In this document: positions 48,004 through 63,200 of the stretch, one piece after another
How the letters are laid out: every line of letters starts with the position of its first letter
How positions within the stretch are numbered: position 1 is the first letter of the stretch
NCBI RefSeq assembly: GCF_040954835.1
Contig: NC_090712.1
Coordinates: forward strand, 2,551,284-2,615,283
DNA length: 64,000 nucleotides
Direction: 5' to 3'
Source: Lepisosteus oculatus
Taxonomy: Eukaryota > Chordata > Actinopteri > Semionotiformes > Lepisosteidae
The notes under the pieces: generated by a model
Databases searched by the model: none
Seen by the model: the letters and a program-made list of their open reading frames with translations, nothing else
Told to the model about the DNA's origin: nothing
Position numbers and translations under genes: made by a program

Positions 48004-48240
48004 AAATAATGCTGATATCTGGAACTCATGTCGAACGTCTATGAAGAGAGAGCCACAATGATAGCCGCAGGTGAATTGCAGGAGTTTGTTCCGTTCGGTC
48101 GCGAGCACTGTAAGAATCACCCCAACGCCGTGAACCTGCAGCTGCGACAGCTTCAGCCGGCCTCCGAGCTGTGGTGCTCCGATGGGGCAGCCGGGCTGGT
48201 GGGGTCTCTTCGGGAGGTAACGCTGCAGGAAAAGGAGAGG
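48004..48240 (+). CDS. anapc1: anapc1 exon 2: start codon, residues 1-71
   Basis: Acceptor CTTCCCCTGCAG, 24 bases of 5' UTR, ATG at 48028. It codes through LVGSLREVTLQEKER, ending GAGAGG|GTAATG in phase 0. A second ATG at 48009 opens an overlapping uORF ending at 48044, out of frame with the real start. Confidence 0.95.
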
Positions 48241-51200
48241 GTAATGTCTCGAATTTCCTTTTACTCGCCCCCTTTCGGATTTATTTCTGTCCTGCTGCAT
48301 TTTGTGTGTTCTCTCATTTTCAACTCTTTTTTTTCCCCCACTCCCTGATTCTGTTCCCCACATTGCTTTGCTGGAAGTTTATTTCCAGGTATCCCCTGTC
48401 GATTTCAGGTGATGCATGTGGGTGTTTCTCTAACATTGTCGTGAAAAGCCATTTTGGTCAGGTTCTTACTTTTGGCTTGATAACGAGCATTTAATTGTGG
48501 CAGCTTGTGCTGCGTCATGGCATGTTAACTGTAACACTTGATTTATTCAGATGGATACAATATGCTTTATTGATAACATAAACATCCCAGGACAAAAGAC
48601 TCTAATTGAGCTACATTATATCAATAATCAGTATCACTAATACTAGTAAGATGGTGTGGAGGAAGAGATGCCTGTTAAAATTAAACTTGCAAACTTTCAT
48701 GGCTCAAATACAGCTGTGGTGGATTTAGTCAAAGTTTTCATCGTTATGGGTGTATTTTGTGAAATTGTTGGCGGTTCCTGGAATGCCAGTCATCATCATA
48801 CCTGTGAAGAATGGGCTATGGATCATTCCCTTTCTGTTGTGCTCAGGAGAGCTGGCAGCTGAGGAAGGGAGCTGGTGGAGAGGTCCATGGGGTGGAGTTT
48901 GAAGAGGAGCTGTATGCGGCTGGGAACATGGTGATATGGAGCCGGGGGAGCAAGAATCAGGCTTCGTATGTATACAAGGCTTTCACCGTGGACAGTCCTG
49001 TCCTACAGGTACACATGACAAAGGAAATCCACTCCCTCCTATTGTTCTTAAGCCTCTACTTTACTCCCGTGGGTAAAGAAAATCAAATACATCATTCAGC
49101 CCCAGAATAGAGTTTTTCTCCTGTTTTTCGTGCAGTCTCATTAAGTCATTATTTTCAAACTGCTCTCGGTGATCCTTTTGTGACATGGCTAAAGCTCTTT
49201 GAACTGGTTATGAAAGTGTATTATGTTTGTGCTTATCGAGGTACATGGAATTTGAAATTGTTTAATGGTTTATTTCAGGCCTTGTGGTGTAATTTTGGTG
49301 TACCCGAGGAAGATAGAGAAGGTAATTTTGCTTTTTTTTTTCATTTATAGTTTAGACATTAAAACCCTGGGTCTTTACGTCGGTGTATCAGCTTTCATTG
49401 TGTTTGTTGGTTGTAAACATGCAGCACAGTATCAGGCTTCAGATATGACTGCGGATTAATATCCCAGATGAGCAGATGAAATCCTTTGTTTAATTATAAG
49501 GGTATGACATGTATGAAATATTAATCTGTGTCATCCAGGCATCTAGGCTTATGCAGCTCAGCCTATTGAAAAGGTTGCCTTTTGTGGCAGCCGAAAAGAT
49601 TTGGTAGGTGCAATGAAGAATCGGACAAAATCGCACTCCTGGCCAAGAGACTAGATGATGCATAAATAAATTTTGCTTTCAGAACAAGAAGTCGTGGAGC
49701 AAACTGTTTGCGTTGTTCAGAGGACGTGTGTGAATGTTCACAGTATTACTGGGAAAGACTTCATCTCCCCTTTGCCCTTCCAGGTGAGTCACAGTTCTTT
49801 GGCAAAAGGATATCTGTTTTTTACATTTTTTATAGATTTCTTCTGATCTGTGCTTAGAGCAACAGGTGCATTTATTGTGAAATCATATGAACCATTATTA
49901 TTGCAGAGAGGCCACTCAACTAATTGTGTGGCTGATTCAGGTAATTTTGTGCACCTGCATTAATTTAGGTTTTCCACAGCGGAGTATTTGAATTATCATA
50001 CAATCAAGCAGGGTGAACTGGGCGAGAGCTGGGACAGCTGTGGTCTGAGGCCAGGATAGACTGCTTTAGCTATTCCGTTTCACTCCATTGCAGTGTTTTC
50101 TATAACTCTTTCTCAATAATTATAGGGATCTTTGGCACTAGGGTGAATTAAGTAATTCAGGATTAACTATTGTTCCTGAAATGGCCTGGAATGGAAAATC
50201 CCAAGTTGCATATGCCTCGTGTAGGAGATCGGTATCGCGTGCTGGCGTAATCACCGAGATGTTCTGTTGTGCAGCATTTGATCATTTACAATAGTTGGAG
50301 CTCCAAAACCTTTATTGATCTATTAATTTAATTGATTGGACATTTTTAGTTCCACAAACGGTTGATTTCAAGTTAACTTGCATGTCTGAAATCTCGAGCT
50401 CTTTAGGAACTGCTGAAAATACTAGATTTATAGTTGAACAGATTATGAGGCAAATTATGGTTGTTGCTTGCGTGGGGCACTGAATAAGTGTGCCTGCGAA
50501 AAGAGCATCCAAAAGGACTTCTGAAAACTGAGCAAGGAAAAAATATGGAAAACTACATGCATGATGCCATGAGTATATTCTTCTCCTGTAAACTGTTAGA
50601 CTTTTGCAGAAGTTGCTACCACTTAGAATCAGACGTGAGAAATTAAATGAATGGAAAAAGGTGGTGATCTAATCTATTTGCAACCCAGTTGGAAACGAAT
50701 ACAAAAAGCGTCTCAGTCAGTCTGTAATATTGTTGTAATGCAGGTGCTGAAACTTGAGAATGAATTGTGCAGAAAGTAAATGAAACTAAGAGCTTGGAGT
50801 TTCACCTCCATCTTGCAGAATGTGCTGAACCTCAGTCTCTGTGATCTCAGACTTTTTCCTATCATACCAGAAACTGTCTTACTGTATAAAAAATCCCTTA
50901 ACATTTACATAAGGATTCCCTTTCTTCTGCTAGTTGTGAACACAACACTAGTCATTCAGTGAAGTATTGTAAATGGCAGTGAAAAAATGAATGAAACGTG
51001 CATCCTCAGTGTCAGGATGTTCACACACTCTTGCACCACAAAGGTGCATTGATCACTTCTTTAATACACTTGTTTAATACAGTATATGATCCGTCTTTCA
51101 CAACCGTGATAGAATCAATATCAGTTTATTTTTAGTACACACAAAATAAAATTTCCCTCCAAAACAGCCCATGATCAGTGTGGTGTTTATTTCATTGTTG

Positions 51201-54200
51201 ACTGTTACGTAAAGTTAAGCACGATTAATTTACACACCGCCTTGTAGTGTTTTGTCAGAGATTACTGATCTATGACAAAATTGCTAAATCAGTTAGATCA
51301 GACCACAGGCACTATGAGTGATGCTCCCTTAACAAATCCTAATACACTAAAATAGATGACAAATATGGCACACAAGCAGAATAATATTGTGTTAGGCTTA
51401 GCCATCCTGTATGTACTGAGTGCCCAGGGGGATTACACTTCAGTCCTAAGGGGGGCTGGATGGTCTTCCAGTTTTGGTTCCAAATTAAGGTCTCAGTGAG
51501 CTGGATTCGTTTTAATTATTAGCTCAGCTGGATATATTTAAAAAGGATGAAGAGATTTCAATTTTATTGTTTAGTCATCTGAGCTTGATTTCATTTACAA
51601 CACAACAAAATCATTTTGAGCAAACAATATTGGACAGGAAAGTGTAAAATCTGTTTAACAAATAAAATAATTAGAACATTTAGGCCTCCAATTCAGCCCT
51701 GCCTTGTATCAAAACTTGGTATCTAATAGGGCCCAGAGAGTCCTTTTAAATCTGTAACTAAAGATGTGAAAGCGTTGACTAGTTAAGGAGGTTACCTGAG
51801 TTTATTTACTTGCTAGAAAGGAAAATGGTCTCTGCGAAAATGATTTTCTTGAGGAAAGTCTCTATTTTTTACACCTTCTTATTGAATTACAGTTACTGCT
51901 CACTCCAGTGAAAACCTGCCATGCATGTTTTCTTTTGCTGCAGAAAGAGCTTGTGCCCACAGGTTTGCATTCGTGTCAGCTGATCTTTAAAGACAATGCA
52001 CAGCCCTACTGCACTGGACTCCTTATTGATATACCTGGCCCAACCCATTAGAAACACAGCTGGTGGTGGTGTGAAGCTGAAGAATCTTGACAAGATGCTG
52101 TTTATTCCTCAGATCTCTATAACCTGACATGATGAGAATTTTCCTTTGACCTAAAATTGAAAATATTGAGATCCTCCATCAGTCACCCAGTCAGTGTTTT
52201 GTTAACTCGGATGGGTTTTTCCTGTTGTGCCAATTGCTTGCCTCCTAATTTTGTGACTTTAGTGCTGAAGATTCTGTCAGAACCCCCCATTCTGACAGAT
52301 CCTGAGGCAGCTGTGCATGACGTCACATCCGGCCTGTTTCATGTTTGGTGTTCTTTGGAGCATCTGCAGTTCCTTTGTTTCGCCTATCCATTACTTTGGT
52401 AGAGGTTGATCTTTGTCTCAACTGGACTTAGAATGTTTGCTCTAAAACTCTACTGGCTCATCTTTGCACATCTGAACATCAGCATGGCCTTGGCATGCAG
52501 GGCCAGCTCTGCAACTCTCTCACTTCTCATTGCCTATAATGGAGCCATTGATGGTGGCGGCAGAAAAGCAGTGAATCAGTAGATGAGTCATCTTGAGACG
52601 TGAATTCAACACGGAGTGATTTTGACAAGCTGCAAGTTAAGACACCCCAAGAATAGGCAGGCGATTGCACACAGTGCGTGTTGAGCTCATTAATTTGCAG
52701 ACTTCATGCATCGTTGTTACCTCTTGTTATAACCTCTACGAGAGATGTAACCTAATATATGAAATTGGCATAACTGAATGTGTCCCAGTACGTATGGTCA
52801 CTTCAAATGTATGCTTGAAATTACCCGAAAATGAAGCACATTACCTTTTACTTATTCAAATTAATCTATTTACCCCATAATTGCAAATTCAAATTGCTTG
52901 ACTGGAAATCAGTTTTTACAGTATTGTACCAATAATTTTGGAAGACACTATATAATATTAAGATTATGTTTATATGATGTTGGAGTGTTCAAATCCGAAA
53001 CACTTCAGTATTTAGAAAACTTGTGGCATCATCTCATGTTTGACCCTGGATAGCATTTAGAGTGATTGTATTAGGGCTTCAACATTTTTTTCTAATCACA
53101 ATCCACATAGATCAAGCTGAAAAACAGTGGGGATATTTTTCTGTTTTTCTCTAAGGTATCAGCTGTGTGGCCGACCAAGTTTGGCTTGCTGTTTGAACGT
53201 AAAAATCCTACTTCTGATTTCCCACAGAGTCCTCCAAGGTAATAATATTTACTTTAAGTTGTGCATTTTCATTTTACTCTTGGATGCAATAGGTTTTCGC
53301 AATAAATGACTGCTATAGGTTGACCTCTATGAAAGGTAGAATATTCCTTTATGTCCATCTCTTATTCCCCCTTACTTTAAATTGATAATTGATATTCGCA
53401 TCTGTGTTTCTAATCAGGACAAAATAATTATCCTCCTTATTAGTATTAGATGAAGCAGCTCACATTATCCTGCTATTTAGTCATTAAGATTTTGATCTTC
53501 AAAAAGCGAGTTAGGAGAAGCTGTTAGCTAGTGGATCCATCCAAAGTGTGTGGTATTGACTGTCACTCTAAACATGTTTTCACCAAAGCAAATTTAATGA
53601 AGAGTTCACCATTGTGGTTTAATGGCTAAATTAGAAAATGTATTATCTCCCAGTCTTATGAACTAAAATCCCTGATTGACAAATGGTTTGCAAAGAAAAC
53701 AATGAAATGATATCGGAGACATGCATGCTATGTTTTATTTTTAACGTGGGGCTTCTGTGTGTTAATGTTGAATATTATTGTGCAGTTTTTAGATCTTTCT
53801 TCTGTATGTGAAAGTGAGTAGAGTATTGTTAGAGTTTTCATAATTACCCTGGAGACTGGTAGAGTAGGATGCAATATGCCATCTGACTTTTAAAATCTTT
53901 TCCCAGAGAGCCACTGCCAACAATTTTTAGCATGAGACATCCACTGGATGAAATTGCCCCTGTTATCTGCAAGTCAACAGGTGAGAATTGAGATCTCTGT
54001 TTATATATTTTTATTTTCTAATTCAGTATTGCCATAGTTTATAATGACAGTAATCATAAGACTAAATCATGGTTTGATGTACTGCACTTAGCCGATTGTC
54101 TTTATGAAATCTGATTACCAGGATTTAGGCTACACAAATCATATAATATCTACTTCATTGCTGACTGATCATCATGTGCTTTTCAAGGTGTTTAAAATCT

Positions 54201-57200
54201 AAGTCTTTAGCCATGTTGATGTTTTAATGATTGTGTTGCACTTTTATTTTTACAGTAAAACCTTTGTGGATTTCCTTTATTTTTTGCAAAGAGTAAACAA
54301 ACAACCAGCTGTTTTGCACCTCAGTAAAGTATAGCTGCCACCTGCGGTTTCACAGGAGCAGAGGGAGAGCTTTCAAGTTTCCAGCCGGTTTTCGATCCAG
54401 GCAGGAAAGGCAGAGGAAAAGCAGGGAGCTCTTCTGGAGCTGATCGGTGTGTTGACTGTCCTTTTTTGTCTTGGCTTGTTTGCACGCAGGTCTGTTTGAA
54501 GCCGCACAGGTGCAGTATGTGGCCGACAGCACGCTGAGGATTGTTTTCACGAGCTGCGAGCCAGCGATCATCATGACCTACGACACGGTTCAGTACACTC
54601 ACACTGTCTGGGCGCTGCGCAGAGTGACTCAAGAGGTATTATTTCTGTATACTGTATTTGAGTTTTGAGCAGTCTTGTGGCTAACATCAAAATTAAGGCT
54701 GTGTTTCGTTTTATTGAATTCAGTTCAGGCAGCCTGTTTAAAAGCTTTTTTTCCCCAGTTTGGTGTATTTTCCAAATGCTTTTATTAGTGCTGAGGAAGC
54801 CACACCTGTGGATTAGTGTTTAAATCTAAACCTTGTTTTAATGAAGTGATTTCTTTCATTGCTTTGCATTTCGATAGACGTAAATGCTGGTTCCTTTGTG
54901 TAAGGTTCCTGTGATGCTTTTCTGGCACTGTGATGAGACTTTTGTATTAGCCAGTGTCCCAGTTTTTTAACATTTGTATAAGGTTAGAAAATGTACTTAA
55001 AATGGTCAGCATAAGGAATATAATAGGTTATACTACAATCACTTACATTCAGATGCTGACTGTAGACTCAGCTTCTCAGGATAGTGTATGTGTTGTTCTA
55101 ATGAGATGTTGCGGTTAAAGAATAAGATTCAGGAATGAAATGCACTGACACTTCGCTCTTCCTGTACTCTGCTTGCTGCCCTGGCAGGAGCAGTTTGTGG
55201 TTCTGAAATACCCGGAGCAGATCGGTACTCCACAGAAACTGGTGGCCACCAGCTCTTTCACTGCCCACCTCCGGAATGTCTCCAAAATGGATTCGCCCTC
55301 TGGCTCCCCATTCCAGAGCTACTCCCTGCACAACCAGAGCAGGATTACGGCCTCTCCGGGGCTCTACTCCCGATCCCACTCCCCATCCATATCAAACATG
55401 GCGGCTCTCAGGTCAGCCATCCCAGTGCTGTTTTTCAGGAAGCTCGAATTGCACTTGTGCAGCTCATCCACTGGGACTTTACTGACCGTCATTCAGACTG
55501 CACACCTGCTCTTTGACTTGAGGGATCCAGACAAGAGGATGAACGAGTGTCGGGACTGTAGGGGGCTTGAAGATGTCGCAACAAGGCGACATGAGCAATG
55601 CTGTTCTGTTCCTCATCAGTTTTAGGGGCTTATCTTTACTGCTCCTAGACCAAAGAGCTAATTGGAATCAAAACGATGTGAAGAAATCTATATAAATGTT
55701 AATTACTCACTTAGTTTTTCTGTGCCTCACTGTGCCATAAAACGGGTATTGAAGGTTCTATAGAATATTTATACTAATAAAGCTGCTGAAGGGCAGGATC
55801 ACTGGTAAAGAGAGACTAACTGGTGAGTGTCGCTCTCGATCAGATTTCAGTGCCCTGTTTGGCTTCTGTCTCCTTGTTCGCAGTCGTTCTTACTCCCCTG
55901 CCATTGGGATGCCTTCCTTCTCCGAAGCCCCTCGGTTCAACACGTCCCTGTACTCCCCCTCGCCCAAGAACCACAGTGTGTGCCACTCTCCAAACAGCAC
56001 TCTGAACGACTCTTTCCAGGCTCCGGAGACCGAGCCCATAGTGCCGGAGCTGTGCATGGAGCAGCTCTGGACGGAGACTGCATCCAGTTCCAGGTACCGG
56101 ATCTGATCCCGCTCGACAATCCCCTGGACTGCTTCAGTTTTCCCAGCAGGACATTGATTCAGCTGGACATTGCCTGAATTACAACACCTGACTAGACAGA
56201 AGACTAGCAATTCCCTTAACATACTTTATTTTAGTTTTTTTTTTCCTGTTTGTTTATTTTTGTTTGGTTTTATTTTGGATTTGTGGGTCTCTTGTAACAT
56301 ACAATGTTTAACCCTTGGATGTCCCAGGGAGAAGAGCTGCCAAGCAACAAAGGTGTTCACCACAACTGACCTCTGTGATCACAGGTTTCTGTGCTTCCTG
56401 GTGGAATCCCAGCAGCAGCTGAGGTAAGTCGGCTCCCACTTCTGTGTGGATCTCCATGGATCTCCATGCTGTACGCTGTAAGAATTGTGCCGATCTCCTC
56501 GCACCTGTGCCTTCTCACTCCGGCACTGTAGTCAAAGAAAATCTCATGGTGCCTCTCGAGAAGCTTAGCTGTTGAACGCTCAGGTTGAGCTTTCCGGTCG
56601 CGGGTTCGAGCCCAGTTCATTTCACTGGCTGACGGTGACCAGGCTTCTCTAGGCAGAGATGCACAACTGGATAGGGTGGGATTAGTCAACTAGGGTTATC
56701 TCGGTTGGTGGCAACACTGAGACCCCTGTGGCATGCAGTCGTTGGGTGCTGTCAGTGAGGGACGCGCCTCTCTTCCAATCAGTGCAGTGATCCTGGTGAC
56801 ATGTTACAAGACGATTGGCTGGAAGATGGGCATCTGGGAGGAATCTGCCTACACTTCCTTATTCTCCCCTGAGTGAAAATCATGAGGATTGTAACTACAG
56901 GCTGAGACATGAAAAACATACAACATACCAAAAATAAATGGGCGATTCCAATGTGGAAAAAAAAATGCTAATGAATTTGATAGACAAAACAGTATTGATT
57001 ATAACCAGCCTCATGTTTCTTGCGGATACAAAGACATCATTGCAGGCTGCGATCAGGGAGTTGTTGTGCCTGCTTTCTAGTGGACTTCCATGAGTAAACG
57101 TAATGAACCAGAAAAGGTGGTGGAATTGTGTCTTGTTAAGCTTCTGAATGAGTTGATTAAATCAGTCTCTCACAGACAGTAGCAGACTCATGACACATAA

Positions 57201-60200
57201 ATGATGCCAGTCAGCACTGCTTCAAAATGTAACATTTTATATCCGGAAGATATTTTAAGATTTAAATGTATTTAATTGTCTTATTTTGTTAAAAATGTTT
57301 TTTAAGGCTATGTACATACCAAGTCTTAAAAACTGGCACTTTAACGCTTAACTTGGCTGTTGTTGCAGGTGTGTAAAATTCATTGAGAGCAATGACTCGT
57401 CTCAATTGATATTTGTTTCTGTCACCACAATCCCTGCGAAAGATGCGGCCCCACTAGAGGTAATTCATTTCAACTGATATTAATTAAAATATTGAGGGTT
57501 AAGGAACGGACTGTTTTTTCAAAGTGTAGCACTAGAGGGTTGAAAAGTTCTCTTTTCCTCTTTGCACATCAGAGCAAAGATTCTAGAACTGTACAAAGTG
57601 TTAGTGACGTTACAACTTCTAGTATTGGACGTAAAGTACACAGATGTTGAAATACCATTATAATTTATAAATGGCTTTACTGTGATTTTCCTTTCCTGGC
57701 CTGGAAGTTCTTAACTTGGTTAGAATATTCAGCAGTAGAATTTGGGCCTTCTTGAAGTGAGAGTGTGCCATTTCACTCTCTGCCCTGACTAAAGATATGT
57801 TACAGGCAATGAAATTTTGCTTTTGTTTCCCATGTTCTGCAGACTGCAGTTTGCCTCTGATCATTTGCTTTCTTGGATAACCTTCTTTTGCATTTTATAA
57901 AATGGAAAATTATTCATAGCTAATCCGGTCTGGCTTGTTTTCTTCAACAGAATATCAGTGCCATGCTGGTCCTGGAAACCAATGGGAGTCTGGTTTTGTA
58001 CACTGGAATCTCCCGGGTATGTTTTTTTAAATCTGATAATTGCACTTTAGCTTCAGAGGGTAGGAGAGTGGGTTTGTGGCCTTGCAGTTTCCATCAAGTG
58101 GAAGTGGTGCAGAATTTGCTTTAACGTGAACCCGCAGTATTAGGACTGAGTTTGGTAGGAAATAGACACACAAAGCGCTTGACTAAATAAACTAATCATA
58201 TGAGCCATGAACAACTTTATGCAGCTGTTTCTTGTAGATATTTAATATGCTGCATCTGAGCATTCAAATTGTATTGCTTTGCCACTAGTCTCCTGTGTAC
58301 TTACTGGTTTAGCTTTGAAGGTGAGTGTTGTACAATAGTTGGTATGTTATATCACGTATATAAAATAATCTATACACATTTTATCTTCCACTGCATAAAA
58401 TCCCTGCATCTGCAATGTGTAGCAGCAATTTATACTAAGCATATTATTAAGATGCTGAGATTTTATCTATCTTTATGCCTTAAAACCAACTTTCGGTGGT
58501 TGTATTCATTATTTGCCCTGGGTGACAGCATCGGGCAACCCATACAATAACTGTGTATAAACAAGTGCAACTTGAAATTACCCCCTTTGTGTAAATAAAA
58601 CAACAGCAAGGCAGTGAATGACGCCTTCCACCTGTGTTGCTGATCTCTTTCCTAGGTGGGGAAGGTGTATATTCCTGGGCTCCCAGCTCCTTCGTGCAGC
58701 TTGTCGAACCCCATGCCACGCCCAAGCACCCCACTGGACAGTATCAGCACCCCGGCCAGGTCTCTGAGCAGACACGTAGGCCGTCTGGATGAGGTGAGCG
58801 GTGTGTGTAGGGGGCACACTCCCCAAGCTCTTGTTCCGTTTGTAGTGCTTGCCAATGAGGATCTACCAAAAACCTTGTCTGAAAAAGTTTCCCAATAAGT
58901 GCTGGCCTGGGTGATAGATTGAAAGATGGGTGGGTAGATCTCAGACTAGGGTGAAAGTTTGCGGAGACGTTTGCTGAGAAGCCTGCATACTGCAGTGTTT
59001 TTTCTTTAACTTTTTTTTTTTCGGGGGAAGAAAAAAAATCAGAAGAGTTTTAAACTCTTGGTCTCAGTGCTCAATTCATTTTCTTGTGGTGACTCACTAC
59101 CCTTAGAAACTCACCCGGAAAAGATCCAAGTAATTTGCTTTTCAATAAAGTAACGTCTGTGCTAGGCAGCTTAATTGCTGAGTGGTCTACTCTAGTGCGA
59201 TTTTGAGTTTTGGGAACAAACCTCCCAATATGCTCATCAATTTTACAATTAGATCCCAATTACATCCTAAAAATTACAGGTGTTTTTAACCCCAGCCTTC
59301 ATAAAGGGAGTCTGAATTACAACCCAATTATCGGGAAAATGTATCCTTTGTGTGGGGAAGCAGTATATCGCACATTGTGGGGAAAAAAAACCTTGATGGG
59401 CTTCATCTTAACCTTGGTAAAAGAAAACGCTGAGAGAAAAAAAAATAATTGGGCCAAATTATCTACCTTTCTACCCAATTTCTCAGGTTAGCACTGAAAC
59501 AGAAGATCCTTGAAATAAATTTCCCATCCTGTTAAATCCCGGTAGAGCTGTTAGTTTTAATTAAAAAAGAAAAACAGTTTGAATTACCTTGGGGTAATCT
59601 GTTGAAAGTGTTTGTGAAGGTAGCCTTTAATATAATCCTAGTCCTTGTATTAAACTTCATATACATCTGCTTCATAACTTTTCATCTTGGTGTTCTTTTT
59701 TGGGTAATGCCTGCTGTCTTCAGCTAAAATCTAATCCATTTTAAGCACCATCAGAAAACGTACATGGTACTACAGTACAGATGAAATGGGTATACACAGT
59801 TTTGGAAGGTCAGGCTATCTATCTGTTTATTACTTTACAGGAATTGTGAACTGTGCAGTTTGTCAAACTACAATAAGAAAGATCTGTGAATCTGTGTTCT
59901 TAATTTCTGCCTTTAAGAGAAAAAATACAAACCTATTGTTTTGTTTCACAAAACAAATATTTTGTTTCATCATTTGAAAAAAAACCTGACCTGTACCGCA
60001 ATACCCACTCTTCTTCCTTAATTTTCTGTCAGATTGCCAGTCATTGCTGTTATCGGGAATCTAGAATAACAAAGCCTAGCCTTTTTGAATGATGCAGTGA
60101 CCAGAATGTGATTATATATATATAATATAGGAGTGGTTTTGATAAAACATCCTTGTGGCAACATTTGTACTAGCATTTGAGGTCAGTCAATTGTAAAAAC

Positions 60201-63200
60201 CTTTTTTCTCAGGTTGTGATGCTTTCTCCTGTTTCTGAATTAAGAGGCTCTCCTAAGCATCATGAATCCTCCTTGTTGGATGACACTGCCTTTCAGCAGA
60301 TAGGAGCTTATATTCATTCTCTTAGAGACCCTGTTCGCAATCGAGTTACTTTGGTAAGTAGCTCTGCATCCTTAAGCATAATTGATTCAGGGATTTCAGT
60401 GGGATGTTTAGGTGATTTGTTTCAACCATGTGAATAACCATCCAACCACAATGTCGAATACTAAGCAATGCTTAAAAATAATAGGATACATGAATCAGTG
60501 TTTTCACAGACCTTGATAAATTAAAACAGTTTGGAAAGATCAATGCTGATCCTAAAGCCAAGTTCAAAAACCCTTTCAAATGAAGATATCAAACCATCAG
60601 GGAGTTAAGTTCATATTGGTGTGTGCATCTTTGGGTGTTTGGGATCAGCTGTTAAATTAAGACTTTTTTTCTTTAGAATCTAAAGTAATGTATTAAGGTT
60701 TATATGAGAAGTTCGAGTTAAACTTGAACTATTGTTTCTATAGTGTTTAATTTTCAGCATATTTTCTGTAAGGTCTGATTTCTTTCTCTCATTAACAAGC
60801 ATTTGTTGAAGCATTAAGTAGGAACTGCATTAAGCATTTACAAGCATGAAGTAGGAACTGCTACTTTTGATGTTCCTGTTTGGTGCCGTGTTGGTTCCCA
60901 GGGTGGCTCCTGTGCCCGGTTAGGCAAGTGACGTGAATTTGTTTTTCCTCTTTAGGAGATGAGTAATGGCTCAATGCTAAGGATAACCATTCCTGAGATG
61001 GCGACATCAGAACTGGGTAAAATATGTTAGTTTTAGTTTTTCAACAGAGTTGTTGTTGTTACATCAACGAGGTCTAGTAAAATCGCCCCTGTTTTTGGAT
61101 CTTCTTTGGAAGATCTTACTGTCGGCGACTCGGTGAATGAGTTTCAACTAAATGTCACATTATTGTGAATTGTTGATGGTATGAATTACAGATTTAAATC
61201 CAGGCGTCTTGCCTAAGTTGACACATTTTTCCCTACCAATGCGGCAGACAATGCCTATTACTTCATTAAACTGATAGCGCTTCCCAGAATGGGTCCCACC
61301 TGCTGATTGAGAGCCAACCTGCGACAGCATTGTAAATATAGCAGCACGCCGCCAGTGTTCCCCACTTGCTTGCTCTCGGGGGCATCAATAAAGCTAAAAG
61401 CTGCTGGCTATAATAAGAAAGACCGATAAAATTGAAGCATAATTGCACGGAGTTCCTCTTCTGGAATTGCAGTGTTCTGGATTGCAGGGAACCCCTAGGT
61501 TACACTATTTTTTTTGTTTTTCAATAAATACATCGTATTCTTAATTCGTTTGGCTGCCTCCCCACCACCATACCTTGAGCACTTACAGTATGTATTATCT
61601 GTTCGATTAGTGTTATAATAAACTTGGACAGTAGTCAGTGTTAATGGATCTGTAGGTTCTGCACGTCATAGCAATTACTTTAAAAACCAGAGTGCTGCGG
61701 TTAATCTTTCAGTGCTGTATTGGTGTGTCTCTGGGCCTCTCTCCCCAGCCAGCAGGTTTCCTGAGCTCCAGTTGTGACGAACATGCTCTACATAAGTAAT
61801 GAGCTGAGTTACAGGGCACCTGTGTCTGTCAAGGATATGAGAACCAAAATGCCTCAGATATTTAATCACTGCAGGCAAGCTGCTTTCTGCGTTTCTCTCT
61901 ACTCATTGCTGCTGATCATAGACGGCAATTGTGTAATTATATCCCATGCACATTGTTTCCTGGCACCAGCGTTAAAGCACAGGAAGACTCTGTTTATGGA
62001 ATTATTGAGAAGCACGTCAAAGGCAAATGTTTTCACTTTCTCTCATTAGTACCTCTTAATGGGTTTTCCTTAATTAGGAACTATTAGTTGTGATGTTCCT
62101 GTCTTCTGTCAGGATTAATCGTATGTAATTGCATCTCTTTGGATGACAAAATACAAAATGTGTTTGTTTCTAATGAGTCTGACACAGTAGTTATGTCCTG
62201 CCTCAAACTTTGTCCAATTTGTTTTGTCGTCATTTTTAAAGAACAGCAAAGTGTGGAAGGGTTAAACCATTATGTTATAATTGCTAGCATTTGCCGCTCC
62301 CTATTCACACATTAGTTTGTAATTGATAGAGAAGCTGTGGTTCATATGTTAAATGAGATGGCATTTAAGCCCCACCGACTGCCATTCAATTCATTAGCAA
62401 ATTAATATTCTTCTGTTTGTGAAGCGATCGTACATTCTGATAAAGACAATCAGATCATCTTAGTTTGCAGAACCACTGAGTATATCTGTAAGCTGTATCA
62501 CCCTGCAACTCTGAACTGGCAGCCCACTGAAGCTCAGCAGGTGTGAGCCTGGTCAGTACCTGGATGGGAGACCTCCTGGGAAAACACTAGAGTTGCTGCT
62601 GGATGAGGTGTTAGTGGGGCCAGTAGGGGGCGCTTACCCTGTGGTCTGAGTGATTCCTAATACTCCAGTATAGTGACTGGGACACTATGCTGTAAAACGG
62701 CGCTGTCCTTCAGATGAGACGCAAAACCCAAGGTCCAGGCACTCTCTGCTCATTAAAAATCCCAGAGTGTTTCTCGAAAAGAGTAAGGGTGTTACCCCAT
62801 TGTCCTGGCCCGATTTCCCCTGACCTTTACCAATCACGGCCTCCTAATAATCCCCATTTCTGAACTGGCTTCATCATTCTGTTCTCCCCCCCACTGAGAG
62901 CTGGTGTGTGGTGAGTGTTCTGGCGCACTATGGCTGCCGTCACATCCTCCAGGTGGGGCTGCACACTGGTGGTGGTGAAGGAGAGTCCCCATTACCTGTA
63001 AAGCGCTTAGAGTGGAGTGTCCAGAAAAGTGCTGTATAAGTGTTTATTTTCCCGTTGTTCTGTATCCGAAGGTGACTCTTCTCTCTTTGCCCCAGTGAAA
63101 AAATGCCTGCTCGCAATCAAGTTCATCCTGCCTAAAGAGACGGCGGTGAAGGTGCTCGTTAAATGGTACAACATCCACAACGCACCGGGCGGCCCCAGCT

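Noticed and set aside
47932..48363. 143-codon minus-strand frame
   Set aside because: It is the antisense shadow of anapc1 exon 2.
55173..55625. 150-codon open frame
   Set aside because: It is anapc1 exon 9 read through both splice sites; only 55188-55411 is coding.
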